Part shown: positions 9,111 to 17,903 of the stretch, in pieces
How the letters are laid out: every line of letters begins with the position of its first letter
Numbering within the stretch: position 1 is the first letter of the stretch
Assembly (NCBI RefSeq): GCF_000013405.1
Contig: NC_007759.1
Span: 1,303,001-1,367,000, forward strand
Direction: 5' to 3'
Origin: Syntrophus aciditrophicus SB
Lineage (GTDB): Bacteria; Desulfobacterota; Syntrophia; Syntrophales; Syntrophaceae
Length of the DNA stretch: 64,000 nucleotides
Notes under the pieces: generated by a model
Told to the model about the DNA's origin: nothing
The model's input: the letters and a program-made list of their open reading frames with translations, nothing else
The model's database searches: none
Position numbers and translations under genes: made by a program

Positions 9111-10439
9111 TTACAGTTCCATCACTTTATTGGAAAAAAACAGCTCGTTCGGAATGGGAATGCCCATAGACTTGAAGCGTTCAAGGAACTTGGGCAGAAT
9201 CGGGCTGACCTCAAACCGTCCTTTGACCTGGCCTTTGGCATCCACGCCGGTCTGCTTGAAACTGAAGATCTCCTGCATGGTGATGACGTTGCCTTCCATA
9301 CCGGTGATTTCCTGGAGGCTGACCAGCTTTCGACTGCCGTCCACCAGACGGGCCACCTGAATGATGACGTCCAAGGCCGAGCTGACATAACGGCGGATCG
9401 CGTCATTCGGGATATTCAGGCCGGACATGGCGACCAGGGTCTCCATGCGGAGCAGGGCGTCGCGCGGGGTGTTGGCGTGAATCGTCGTCAGGGAGCCGTC
9501 ATGGCCGGTGTTCATGGCCTGAAGCATGTCCAGCACTTCGGCGGAGCGGACTTCGCCGACAATGATCCGGTCCGGCCGCATACGCAGACTGTTCCGAACC
9601 AGATCGCGTTGGGTGACTTCCCCCTTTCCTTCGATGTTTTCCGGCCGCGTTTCCAGACGGACAACGTGTTCCTGCTTGAGCTGAAGTTCGGCGGAATCCT
9701 CGATGGTGACGATTCGCTCGTTGGATGGAATGAACCGGGAAAGGACATTGAGCATCGTGGTTTTCCCCGTACCGGTTCCACCGGAAATCAGGACATTCAG
9801 CCGGGAGGCGACAATCCCCTTGATGAGTTCAGCTATTTCCGGGGTGAGGGTGCGCAGAGTGATAAGATCATCCATTTCAAGAGGATCGGCGGAGAACCGG
9901 CGGATTGAAAGCATGGGGCCGTCGATGGCCAGCGGAGGGATGATGGCATTGACACGGGATCCGTCGGCAAGACGGGCGTCCACCATGGGGCAGGATTCGT
10001 CGATGCGCCTCCCGACGTTGGAAACGATGCGATCGATGATCTTTTTCAGATGGGCGTTGTCTTTGAAGCGGGAGTCGGTGAGATGCAGCTTGCCGAAGCG
10101 CTCCACATAAATGTGATCATGCGCGTTGACGAGAATATCCGTTACCGTGGGATCCTGCATCAGGGGTTCGATCGGGCCGAGTCCCAGCACCTCGTCCTGG
10201 ACTTCCTGACAGAACCTTGCCTTTTCCTCGGCATTCATGGGTATGGCAAATTCATCTTCCGCCAGGATCCTTTCGATGATCCGGCCGATTTCCTGCTTCA
10301 GGCGTGTGGGATCGAGCGTTTCGATCAGGGAAAGATCGAGAATTTCAATGAGCCGGTCATGGACCTTGGCTTTCAGCTCATTCAACTGCTGGGAAAAGAC
10401 ATCAGGTTTCCCCGTTTTGAGCAATTGCACGAATGCCAT
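9111..10439 (-). CDS. cpaF: Tad pilus secretion ATPase CpaF/TadA
   Basis: 442 residues, the usual size of this family. It is a type II/IV secretion hexameric ATPase that powers Flp pilin polymerisation at the inner membrane. Visible motifs: Walker [10 protein letters not shown] (220-228), Asp box with [12 protein letters not shown], Walker B region [16 protein letters not shown], and the His box with [12 protein letters not shown]. The N-terminal domain (1-100) is helical as in CpaF. Strong ribosome site AAAGGAGG. It follows the tadZ-like gene by 31 bases. Confidence 0.95.
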   Translation of the reverse strand: MAFVQLLKTGKPDVFSQQLNELKAKVHDRLIEILDLSLIETLDPTRLKQEIGRIIERILAEDEFAIPMNAEEKARFCQEVQDEVLGLGPIEPLMQDPTVTDILVNAHDHIYVERFGKLHLTDSRFKDNAHLKKIIDRIVSNVGRRIDESCPMVDARLADGSRVNAIIPPLAIDGPMLSIRRFSADPLEMDDLITLRTLTPEIAELIKGIVASRLNVLISGGTGTGKTTMLNVLSRFIPSNERIVTIEDSAELQLKQEHVVRLETRPENIEGKGEVTQRDLVRNSLRMRPDRIIVGEVRSAEVLDMLQAMNTGHDGSLTTIHANTPRDALLRMETLVAMSGLNIPNDAIRRYVSSALDVIIQVARLVDGSRKLVSLQEITGMEGNVITMQEIFSFKQTGVDAKGQVKGRFEVSPILPKFLERFKSMGIPIPNELFFSNKVMEL

Positions 10440-10470
10440 GGATAAGTCCTCCTTTAAATTCCTTTATAAT

Positions 10471-11682
10471 TCAGCTTTTGAAAAGATTGTTTACAAAAAG
10501 TGACAGTTTCCCTTTTTTGATTGGAGCCGACAATTCCTTTGATTTGCTTTCCCTTTTTTCTCTTTCGGCGACCAGGGCTGCCAGTTCGTTGAATTTTTGA
10601 CAGATTTCGGATTTGTTGTCGATCGCCGCAATGGGTTTCCCCTGATTGATGGCGCTCATGGTATTACGATAATCGTTTGGGAAGGTGAAATAGACCGTCT
10701 TCCTCAGGGACGATTCGATTTCCTTCTGGGAAATTTCCGCACTCTTAAGTGAACGGTTGGCGACGATCTCCACAGAATCGTCGGAGGGATAACCCAGTCC
10801 ATGGAAGGTTTCCAGAATCCGCTTCAGATTGATGATGCAGGGAAGGCTGGCGATGAAGACCAGCAGAGTCAAGTCGGAGATCTTCATAATAGCCTTGGTG
10901 TTGTCGTCCAGGGACTGTCCACTGTCCAGAATGACATAGTCGAACATCGATTGCATAAGCCGCAGCATCGTCTCTATCACATGGGGGTTGGTTCTGTAAC
11001 CCTCGGTAAGGCGAATGGGGGAGGGCAGAACATGAACTCCCGTTTCGTGCCTTGTCAATGTGCTCATCATGTAGGTGGCATCGAGGCGGTCGATGTTTTT
11101 GGCGACATCGACCCAGTCGAAGGCGGATTCGATACCGAGGAACATGGAGACTTCTCCGAATGAAGAATTCATGTCCAGCAGGGCAACCCTGGGCTTTTCT
11201 TTACGTGCGGCAAGGCTGACCGCGAGATTGACGGCCAGCGTCGTGGTTCCTACACCCCCCTTGCTGCCGAAGAAATTGACGATCTGCCCAAGTTCAACTT
11301 CTGGTTCTTCCGTTCTCGCGGTTGGACTTTCCTGCCAGCTGCCGCGATAATTGATCAGGGCTTCCCGAACATATTTCTTGTCCAGGGGCTGCGGGAAAAA
11401 CCCCTTGATTCCCAGTTTGAAGGCCTCAAGAAGGATCTCCGGCTGGGTGATGGATGAAGTCAGAAAGATCGCGCGGGCCCTTCCTGTTTTCTGAGCCACA
11501 TTGGCGAACTGAAAATCCTTTTCCGGCGGATCGACGACTTCCAGAATCAGGATATCGGACATTTCTGAATAATCATCATTTAAAACGGAAAACCCTTCAA
11601 CAGAAGAAAGAATCTCCTTCAATTTCCTTTCCGTTTCTGTCGCCTTTGCCATGATCTTTACTGACAGCGTTCGTAATGGCAT
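10471..11682 (-). CDS. cpaE: Pilus localisation ATPase TadZ/CpaE
   Basis: 403 residues. A receiver-like domain (about 1-115) lacks a clear phosphoacceptor pattern. A ParA/MinD-type ATPase follows with the modified P-loop GSKGGVGTTT (139-148): the first Lys is kept and the usual second Lys (GKT) is replaced by Thr. Further on are LLDMNSSFGEVSMFLG and DYVILDSGQSL. TadZ/CpaE proteins position the Tad machine at the cell pole. The C-terminal tail (about 375-403) is Lys/Ser-rich. Ribosome site AAAGGAG 8 bases before ATG. Confidence 0.92.
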   Translation of the reverse strand: MPLRTLSVKIMAKATETERKLKEILSSVEGFSVLNDDYSEMSDILILEVVDPPEKDFQFANVAQKTGRARAIFLTSSITQPEILLEAFKLGIKGFFPQPLDKKYVREALINYRGSWQESPTARTEEPEVELGQIVNFFGSKGGVGTTTLAVNLAVSLAARKEKPRVALLDMNSSFGEVSMFLGIESAFDWVDVAKNIDRLDATYMMSTLTRHETGVHVLPSPIRLTEGYRTNPHVIETMLRLMQSMFDYVILDSGQSLDDNTKAIMKISDLTLLVFIASLPCIINLKRILETFHGLGYPSDDSVEIVANRSLKSAEISQKEIESSLRKTVYFTFPNDYRNTMSAINQGKPIAAIDNKSEICQKFNELAALVAEREKRESKSKELSAPIKKGKLSLFVNNLFKS

Positions 11683-11786
11683 CTACTATTTCTCCTTTCC
11701 CGCACATATGAGCATCATCTCAGACTGTGGCATAGCGAAGATTCTGGCTAAGCATAATGTTTTACTTTTCATGGTTTTGTCCGTAC

Positions 11787-12878
11787 TTAATACACAAGCA
11801 CCGGTGGAACCCATGCGCCATAATAGGGACCACCCGGCCCACCGCCCAGATATGCGTTTTCTACGAAATAACCTCTGATATATTTTTCCTTGCCGCTGCT
11901 TACCTTGGTGATATGAAAACCAATAAAGGCTTCTATGGGAGGAGCGGGATTCTGTTTGACTGCATCCCTGAGAACGGCATCGACGACAGGGAGGAAAACA
12001 GTTTGACCTTCATATAGCCCCATATAGTTGTCATGATACCCTACATCCATGGTGCCTGGCTCGATATAAAGCGGATCGCCGATGGAAAGTGGGTTGGAAT
12101 TGCCGTTAACGATTATATCTTTAAGATGATTTGCGTTATTGATGGGATCCGAGGTCAACGACGTCCACTGACCGGCGACGGTGTTCGTATATGGGTCCCC
12201 ATCTGGATTTACAGGAGCATATGCGTCATAGTGATAGGCCGAGCCTATTGTAAGAAGATTTGAAGGGCTGTTGTAATGACTCGCTCTTTTAGCTATCCAA
12301 AGGGGTATGGCCATCGGCACGAGTGTGCCTGGTTTGGCCGTGCCGGGGCTTGAACATATGGCAATGGCGGTCGCGCTCGCATTGGAAGTCAAGTTTCCAA
12401 CAAATGCACCAAACCAGTGACGGATTGACCCGCCATTCGTTCCATCAACTCTCCTCACTGTTACCTTAACTGCCGCGACATCCCTGGTGCCGGGGGTGAT
12501 GCTTTTCGGCTGAAGGCCCGCCGGGTTCTGATCCAGGTTCCAGTAGCCCGTCTCCACTTCGTAGCTGGTGAGGGTAACGCCATCCGATTTATTGGCCGGA
12601 TCAATCGTGCTTGCCGCAGACTCAGCAGCGGCCCAGTCCGGTGTTGGAGGGGTCGCCGAGGTAAATCCGGATGGTGTATGTGCATATAACAAATTTGCTC
12701 TCGCAAGGGCGTCGGCATCTGCGGCATTATGGAGTTCGTTCTTCACCACCATGATGTGTCCGACATCCACGGCCATGGCGGCAATACCCAGGAATACCGT
12801 CATGGCCAGAGCCACGATAACGGCTACAGCCCCTTTCCGTTCCCTCAGCTTAAAACCGAAGTGTTCAGCTGTTTTCAT
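11787..12878 (-). CDS. TadG-like pilus-assembly protein
   Basis: 363 residues from ATG 12878, which has GAGG 8 bases upstream; an upstream in-frame TTG has none. The N terminus is the TadG-type segment: RERKGAVAVIVALAMTVFLG, one hydrophobic helix, then AVDVGHIMVVKNELHNAADA. The remainder is a large extracellular domain rich in Asn, Pro, Tyr and Thr, with no vWA metal site, unlike the TadG-like gene at the operon end. It probably belongs to the minor-pilin group, anchored by its N-terminal helix. It lies between tadE and cpaE. Confidence 0.82.
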   Translation of the reverse strand: MKTAEHFGFKLRERKGAVAVIVALAMTVFLGIAAMAVDVGHIMVVKNELHNAADADALARANLLYAHTPSGFTSATPPTPDWAAAESAASTIDPANKSDGVTLTSYEVETGYWNLDQNPAGLQPKSITPGTRDVAAVKVTVRRVDGTNGGSIRHWFGAFVGNLTSNASATAIAICSSPGTAKPGTLVPMAIPLWIAKRASHYNSPSNLLTIGSAYHYDAYAPVNPDGDPYTNTVAGQWTSLTSDPINNANHLKDIIVNGNSNPLSIGDPLYIEPGTMDVGYHDNYMGLYEGQTVFLPVVDAVLRDAVKQNPAPPIEAFIGFHITKVSSGKEKYIRGYFVENAYLGGGPGGPYYGAWVPPVLVY

Positions 12879-12919
12879 CACAATAACCTCATCAAACAAG
12901 AGACGAATAAAAAATCATG

Positions 12920-13342
12920 TTATTCATATTTCATAACCGTTCTGGCCTTTATCGGGTAGTCAGTGACGGGGAAGAGGATAAAAGAATAGCCATAAGACAC
13001 CGTAACTATGAGCGGATCACCAGAGTCTTGACCTTCGGGAAATTCCACATCAGTATTCAGCGGAATGCTGCTGCCGAATGTTATAAGATAATCGTTCGCG
13101 TAATCATTCACAATGCCCTTAATGGTGTCAGAGTTAGACGCATTTCCTGCGGGAACGCGTGAAGTTCCGTCGATATAAACAATCCCCGCACGTGCCCCTT
13201 CCCGGCTGGCATTGGTAAGCACTTGCTTGTTGTATATAAGTATCCCGAACTCTATGATGCCGAAAACCAGGACCAGCAGAATCGGAAGAACAATGGCAAA
13301 CTCTACAACCGCGGCGCCTTTATGTTCTCTTAACTTTCTCAT
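12920..13342 (-). CDS. TadE-like pseudopilin
   Basis: 140 residues from ATG 13342 (GGAGGG 8 bases upstream; an earlier in-frame TTG would put the ribosome site inside the gene). It begins MRKLREHKGAAVVEFAIVLP, a compact TadE motif with the conserved Glu five residues into the helix, then FGILIYNKQVLTNASREGARAG, typical of TadE-like proteins. It is the first of three TadE-like genes in this locus and is paired with the TadG-like gene 41 bases downstream. Confidence 0.88.
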   Translation of the reverse strand: MRKLREHKGAAVVEFAIVLPILLVLVFGIIEFGILIYNKQVLTNASREGARAGIVYIDGTSRVPAGNASNSDTIKGIVNDYANDYLITFGSSIPLNTDVEFPEGQDSGDPLIVTVSYGYSFILFPVTDYPIKARTVMKYE

Positions 13343-13375
13343 GGTGCAACCCTCCAGCAAAGCTGGTTATGACCA

Positions 13376-13654
13376 TTATCTCCCCATCGTTCCCAGATTG
13401 ATGGTCACGTTCTGGGCAGGGGCGGGTTTTTCAAAATCCTTTCGGTACTTCTCCACAACCTTCTCGGAAGCCTGGGCGTCCATGCCGGTAACGGGTTTCA
13501 GATTTTTCTCCGCAGCGGGATTCAATGTCTGATTGAATTTAGCCAGTTTGTGCGATGTGCCGTAATCCATTTCCACGCGACTGGACGTACAGGCTGAAAT
13601 CAGAAAAGACGCTCCTATGATAAATGATGTTACGATCCATAATGATTTTTTCAT
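13376..13654 (-). CDS. Small lipoprotein of the tad operon
   Basis: 92 residues. A signal peptide with lipobox (LISAC, C22) is followed by a short charged region with no known domain, including ASEKVVEKYRKDFEKP and the ending TINLGTMGR. The strong ribosome site (GGAGG) and position between the secretin gene and tadE argue that it is real. By analogy with pilus and type II secretion systems it could be a secretin pilotin or an outer-membrane accessory protein, which is a guess from location and size. Confidence 0.7.
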   Translation of the reverse strand: MKKSLWIVTSFIIGASFLISACTSSRVEMDYGTSHKLAKFNQTLNPAAEKNLKPVTGMDAQASEKVVEKYRKDFEKPAPAQNVTINLGTMGR

Positions 13655-13678
13655 GCTTCAATTCCTCCTTTCCCGCAG

Positions 13679-15190
13679 TTAGGGTCGAATGTATCCGAAA
13701 TCGCCTTCGAGTCCGCCGGTTTTATCACCAGGAAGGGCTGACGAAACCGGGGTCGGAGTCGCAGAGTCGTTCTCTCCCTTGCCTTCAAGACTTCCAAGCA
13801 GATAGAACTCAAAGTCGTTGGGCTCGACGTATTGATCCGTGGGCAGAGTCTGCTTGGTCATATCCAGCGGTTTGACGAGACGAGGTGTGACGATGATGAC
13901 CAGTTCAGTTTCGTTCTTGCGGAATTGGCTGCTGCGGAAAAGACTGCCCAGCACGGGGATATCTCCGAGAAGAGGGACTTTCCGCACGATCTGACGGATA
14001 TCGTCCTTCAGCAGACCCGCAATGGCGAAGCTCTGGCCGTCTGCCAGTTCAACGGTGGTTGCCACTCGCCGTGTCGTAATCGACGGCACCGCATACCCTC
14101 CAACGGCTACGGCGTTAGTATAATCCAGGTCAGACACTTCCGGTGATACCTGCATACTGATTTTTTTGTTGCTTAACACGGTCGGGGTGAAGTTCAAGCC
14201 CACACCGAAGGGTTTGTATTCGATGGTGATATTTTCCTCTTGCGGAACCGGGATGGGGAATTCGCCGCCAGCAAGGAAACTGGCCGTCTTACCGCTCAAA
14301 GTGAGCAGGGTGGGCTCTGCCAGGACTTTCAGCAGACCCTGGTCTTTCATGGCATCAATAAAGAGGGTCCAGGTTGCTCCTCCGCCGAAGAAACGGAATG
14401 CAAGGCCCACACTGCTGGAAACAAGCGTTCCAACAGATACCGCGCCTTCAGATGCTGAAAGGTGGGTCATCGGTTGAATGTTGGCATCACTCGGAGAGAC
14501 TGTGTATGTGAGATTATCCAGCATAGACATTCCGAAAGTATTGCCGCCTTCGCTCAGGTAATTCCAATTAATCCCCAGTTTTTTGATCAGGCTGCGGGAC
14601 ATCTCCGAAACCCGAACTTCCAGCATGACCTGATGAACGCCGCCCACTTCCAGGAAATTGTTGACGCCGCCGGTCTTGTCCTTGCCTTTTGGAGCATAGG
14701 AATTGGCCAGAGACATTACCTGGTTCATGTTGGCCGCACTGGAGACCGTTCCGGAAAGGGTGATGGCATCAGGAGTTGCCGTCACTCGGATATCTTTCTC
14801 ATCGGGCATCATCGAATGGATCTTTTCCTTGAGGCCGACGACATCGGGGAGGACTTCCACATCGATGACGGACATGACGGAGTTATCGCTCCGCCAGAGT
14901 GTCAGATTGGTATTCCCCGCCATCTTTCCCGTCAGGTAGATCTGGCGGGGGGAGAGGGTAAGGATGTCGGCGTAATCCGGGGCGGCGATGGAAACGCGTT
15001 TCAGGTTCTGCGGGCATTCGACGATTGTCGATTTTCCCACGGTTAAGGTTAACTTTTGAGGACGGGATGTGTTGACGACTACCCTATCCGGTCCGGCTGC
15101 TACGCAGGGCAGGGCAATAAGAAAACATAATGCAATTGATATCAGACAACAGGCGACGAAATGCACTTTCAAACCAGGACAAGGTCTCAT
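13679..15190 (-). CDS. cpaC: Outer-membrane secretin CpaC/RcpA
   Basis: 503 residues. Signal peptide (about 1-31, cleavage after VAA), pilus-formation N-terminal domain (about 35-115), BON-like domain (about 118-170) and secretin core (about 195-450), with LKVLAEPTLLTLSGKTASFL and the final TELVIIVTPRLVKP. Secretins form the outer-membrane pore through which the Flp pilus passes. Five bases separate the cpaB stop from this ATG, and the ribosome site (GGGGGAA) overlaps the end of cpaB, indicating coupling. Confidence 0.94.
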   Translation of the reverse strand: MRPCPGLKVHFVACCLISIALCFLIALPCVAAGPDRVVVNTSRPQKLTLTVGKSTIVECPQNLKRVSIAAPDYADILTLSPRQIYLTGKMAGNTNLTLWRSDNSVMSVIDVEVLPDVVGLKEKIHSMMPDEKDIRVTATPDAITLSGTVSSAANMNQVMSLANSYAPKGKDKTGGVNNFLEVGGVHQVMLEVRVSEMSRSLIKKLGINWNYLSEGGNTFGMSMLDNLTYTVSPSDANIQPMTHLSASEGAVSVGTLVSSSVGLAFRFFGGGATWTLFIDAMKDQGLLKVLAEPTLLTLSGKTASFLAGGEFPIPVPQEENITIEYKPFGVGLNFTPTVLSNKKISMQVSPEVSDLDYTNAVAVGGYAVPSITTRRVATTVELADGQSFAIAGLLKDDIRQIVRKVPLLGDIPVLGSLFRSSQFRKNETELVIIVTPRLVKPLDMTKQTLPTDQYVEPNDFEFYLLGSLEGKGENDSATPTPVSSALPGDKTGGLEGDFGYIRP

Positions 15191-15195
15191 CTTCG

Positions 15196-16083
15196 CTATT
15201 CCCCCTTTTCAAAATTCTGTTCGCTGACTTTGCTTCCTTTAATCACTTCAACTGTAAAGACCGCTGGTTTCTGCGGCGCTGCGGCGACAACGGGTCTTGC
15301 CTTCTGGACGGCTGGCCGGGAAACAGTTCGGGCCGATGCAGGAGCGGGTGGCGCATAGGTGGCGGCGCCTAAAAGATTGGGAATCTTGGCACCGCGGGTG
15401 GCTACGGCTTCATTGTCGCCGAAGTTGCGGAGAGCAAGCTGAATCTTTCCTTCTGTGGATGCCAGAGCAAGCTTTTCTCCTTCTTCCGGCGTCACCTCCA
15501 GGGTGATGACATCCACGTTGGCTGGCTTTTCTCCTTTTTTCGTTTCGTTGAATTCCGGTCCGGAAGCAAGAACAAGGATATTCTCAAGTACAATCTTAGT
15601 CACAGGTGCAGTTACTTCCCCTCTCTGCTCGTTCAATGTGACCAGAACATCGACCCGATTTCCCGGATGGATGTAACCGGAAACACCCACCACCTTGTCT
15701 ACCTTGACGGACATGGCCCGTTTGCTCGGTGTGATCACGGCGGCAACCCCTCCTGTCCTTATGCTGGTCGGGGCGAGACGGGCTTCCGTAATGGGTTCGT
15801 TGGTCCGGATGGGCTGGATCACGGTTCTGCCGACAATCTGGGCGGGATCGAGATAATAGCCATTGGGAAGACTTTCCTTGAGAAACGTGGCGGTGCGGAC
15901 CATGTCTTTGGTCAGCACGGTGCTCCAGGGAACGTCGAATGCGGCAACGACCACCTTCTGCATTTCCTGGGGCTTGGCCTTTGCCGTGGCTGTTTTTTGA
16001 ATCCAGTTGTAGGCAAGCAGGGTTACAATCAGGGCGAGAAAAACTGCCCCTCCAAGGAAAATGAGATGCTTCTTTTTATCCAT
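15196..16083 (-). CDS. cpaB: Tad pilus periplasmic protein CpaB/RcpC
   Basis: 295 residues. One N-terminal membrane helix (about 8-27) is followed by an SAF domain (about 44-110; VVVAAFDVPWSTVLTKDMV) and the CpaB-specific domain with VDKVVGVSGYIHPGNRVDVL. The tail (about 235-290) is Ala/Pro-rich. CpaB links the inner-membrane platform and the secretin, and the SAF domain may bind peptidoglycan. Strong ribosome site (AAAGGAGAGG). Confidence 0.93.
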   Translation of the reverse strand: MDKKKHLIFLGGAVFLALIVTLLAYNWIQKTATAKAKPQEMQKVVVAAFDVPWSTVLTKDMVRTATFLKESLPNGYYLDPAQIVGRTVIQPIRTNEPITEARLAPTSIRTGGVAAVITPSKRAMSVKVDKVVGVSGYIHPGNRVDVLVTLNEQRGEVTAPVTKIVLENILVLASGPEFNETKKGEKPANVDVITLEVTPEEGEKLALASTEGKIQLALRNFGDNEAVATRGAKIPNLLGAATYAPPAPASARTVSRPAVQKARPVVAAAPQKPAVFTVEVIKGSKVSEQNFEKGE

Positions 16084-16146
16084 TGCTCCTCTCCTTAAAA
16101 AACAAATTCATCTCCCGAAGGAGATGCGTTAACTATGAATAACCGA

Positions 16147-16689
16147 TTACAAAATCATCCGGTATGCCACACTGGCCAATGTTCCCAGCGAGATCGCGAC
16201 GCCGTAACAGAGCAGGGGCGCCTTTTCTGGCCGTGGGGGAGGTATGTAAATAAACTTTTTTGTCATAAAAAAAGTTTTAAGCATCAACACGAAACGCTTC
16301 ATGGTATCCATAAGATAACCTTTTGCAGCTAAAATAATGAGTGCGTAAATTCCACCAATCAGTGCCGTTCCGAGGAAGGCAGCGAAAACACCCTGGGGGC
16401 CAAGGAGGGAGCCTACGGCAGCCATCAGTTTGACATCCCCTGCGCCCATTCCCCCCACAAGATAAAACACAATCAGGAGGGCTAAACCTAGAAAAAGGCC
16501 GCTGAGACTCTGAAGAAATCCAAAAAAGCCAGCAGTTAAACTGTAAAAAATCAATCCAAAGAGCATTGTGGAATAAGTAAGTCGGTTTGATATCCTGTGT
16601 GCTCGGAGATCAGTGACAGACGCAGTAATAAGTATGCCCACCAATAAGGTAATTATAATGGCGTTACTACTAAAATTAGGGCATGTCAT
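16147..16689 (-). CDS. cpaA: Prepilin peptidase CpaA/TadV
   Basis: 180 residues, almost all membrane helices. This is a type IV prepilin aspartyl peptidase (A24) of the short form without the methylase domain. The two catalytic Asp are visible: D27 in SVTDLRAHRISN and D85 in GGMGAGDVKLMAAVG (GxGD). It should cleave the Flp pilins and TadE/TadG-like proteins of this locus. It follows the second pilin gene by 69 bases. Confidence 0.94.
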   Translation of the reverse strand: MTCPNFSSNAIIITLLVGILITASVTDLRAHRISNRLTYSTMLFGLIFYSLTAGFFGFLQSLSGLFLGLALLIVFYLVGGMGAGDVKLMAAVGSLLGPQGVFAAFLGTALIGGIYALIILAAKGYLMDTMKRFVLMLKTFFMTKKFIYIPPPRPEKAPLLCYGVAISLGTLASVAYRMIL

Positions 16690-16758
16690 AATGTCTTGCC
16701 TTAATATCCTTATGCATTCCTAAAATAACCAAAATTTACATTGCCGAACAATTTTTCA

Positions 16759-16923
16759 TTATTCAAATGCATCTGCAATCTTATCGTATAAAACTGTTTT
16801 AACGCTTTGACCAAGAAATGATACCGAGCTAACGATGGCTAGAAAAATCAGGCCGGCGATCAGGGCGTACTCGATTGCTGTTGCACCGTCTTCAGATTTA
16901 AGAAAAAAAATAGTTTTACTCAT
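16759..16923 (-). CDS. flp: Flp-family pilin (second copy)
   Basis: A 54-residue protein read by hand. It begins MSKTIFFLKSEDGATAIEYA and continues with a hydrophobic helix and a short C-terminal tail ending IADAFE. The Flp motif is complete: a Gly for prepilin cleavage (EDG|A), Glu at +5 and Tyr at +6 (AIEYALIAGLI). The mature protein would be about 41 residues. The Ser-rich part of the helix (AIVSSVSF) and the acidic tail differ from the neighbouring pilin. Good ribosome site (GGAGGG, 3 bases before ATG). Confidence 0.9.
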   Translation of the reverse strand: MSKTIFFLKSEDGATAIEYALIAGLIFLAIVSSVSFLGQSVKTVLYDKIADAFE

Positions 16924-16993
16924 AAGCCCTCCGCATAACCATCACATAATAAAAGAAAAAATTGCCTTTTGATAACCCACTACATCATGATAT

Positions 16994-17047
16994 GGGCGGG
17001 GCATTACTTTTACTCAAAAAACGTGTTTGAAAAGTAATACCCCACCC
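16994..17047 (-). promoter_or_regulatory. Long stem-loop between the two pilin genes
   Basis: An 18-bp inverted repeat (gggcggggcattactttt at 16994-17011; its partner at 17030-17047) with an 18-base loop. As leftward RNA, all 18 positions pair if two G-U pairs are allowed. It lies 68 bases after the first pilin stop and 71 before the second pilin start. No U run follows, so it is more likely an RNA-processing or stabilising stem, or a partial terminator, setting the ratio of pilin to downstream messages. Confidence 0.6.
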
Positions 17048-17114
17048 ACTATTGAGGTAAAATAGTTAATATCCCAAAACTGTTTCTATATACAGAAATT
17101 GGGTTTGTTAACCT

Positions 17115-17285
17115 TTACTCACCCTCACCAAGTTCACCTGCTACCTCTCTGAATGTGCCATCGAGCCCCTTACCAACCAAGGTAACTGCACCAATAATAA
17201 CCACCGCAATCAACGCTGCAATCAAACCATACTCAATCGCCGTCACGCCTTCTTCATCCTTCAAAAATCTCTTAATCAGTTCCAT
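17115..17285 (-). CDS. flp: Flp-family pilin (first copy, major pilin candidate)
   Basis: A 56-residue protein read by hand: MELIKRFLKDEEGVTAIEYG followed by LIAALIAVVIIGAV and a short tail ending AGELGEGE. The cleavage site is EEG|V with Glu +5 and Tyr +6, the classic Flp pattern. It has the best ribosome site of the locus (AAGGAGG) and is the first gene of the leftward operon, followed by a stable stem-loop, so it is the likely major subunit. The peptidase at 16147-16689 should process it. Confidence 0.93.
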   Translation of the reverse strand: MELIKRFLKDEEGVTAIEYGLIAALIAVVIIGAVTLVGKGLDGTFREVAGELGEGE

Positions 17286-17334
17286 TCTCTTTTCCTCCTT
17301 CTTAAAATAGTTTTTAAATTTTATTTCTACATTT

Positions 17335-17356
17335 CTGAACAGCTCACACCGTTCAG
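17335..17356. repeat. Short inverted repeat upstream of the flp operon
   Basis: ctgaac and gttcag (6 bp) separated by 10 bases, 50 bases upstream of the first pilin start. It could be an operator or an mRNA leader hairpin. I could not see a clear sigma-54 or sigma-70 promoter around it. Confidence 0.3.
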
Positions 17357-17402
17357 TCTCCCGCTTCTTTGTTATTCACCCCTTCCGCACCCCCGATCCG
17401 CT

Positions 17403-17903
17403 TCAGAAGGCAATCCGAACTGACCCGGCGCTGGAACGGGTTTCCATATCCTTGTTTCTGCTCACCTTGGACTCTGAAACATCGGTCTTTCGCCTTCGGC
17501 CCATCCTCTGGATCGTTTCGTCATCAAGTTCCAGGTACCAGCCCGCGGCCCGGTAACTGGTCACCGTGGTCAGGCGCAGAATCTCTTCGGCGAAGCGTGC
17601 CGTGAAACGGCCCTTGATCCAGTCCAGGATTTCCACCCTGATTTTTCGATCCTTATCGCAGAGGAGTTTCCTTTTGGGGACCTGAAGGAAAACCCGCCTT
17701 CCGCAAATGTTCAGATCCTGAACCGTGATGCTCCCCATGCTGTGGACAGGGACGTTGTGGGGCTCACCGCACCCGGAACAGACCGGCGTTCCCGGATCGA
17801 TCGGTTCCACTGCCAGGTGGAGGTTCTTCGGCGTGCTCTGGATGATCCGGGTGACTCTGTAATTGGGGATGTTCAGGAGTTTGGTGATCGTTTCCAATTC
17901 CAT
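17403..17903 (-). pseudogene. Truncated ISL3-family transposase
   Basis: A 166-codon frame matching only the N-terminal part of ISL3-type transposases: the zinc-ribbon with CSGCGEPHNVPVHS and a later Cys (KLLCDK), then a helix-turn-helix-like segment (KGRFTARFAEEILRLT). The DDE catalytic domain, which should follow for another 250 or so residues, is absent and the last 30 residues (rich in Arg/Ser) look out of frame. It still has a start region with AAAGGATG. It is an IS remnant with its 3' end about 118 bases from the pilin start. Terminal inverted repeats were not identified. Confidence 0.75.
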
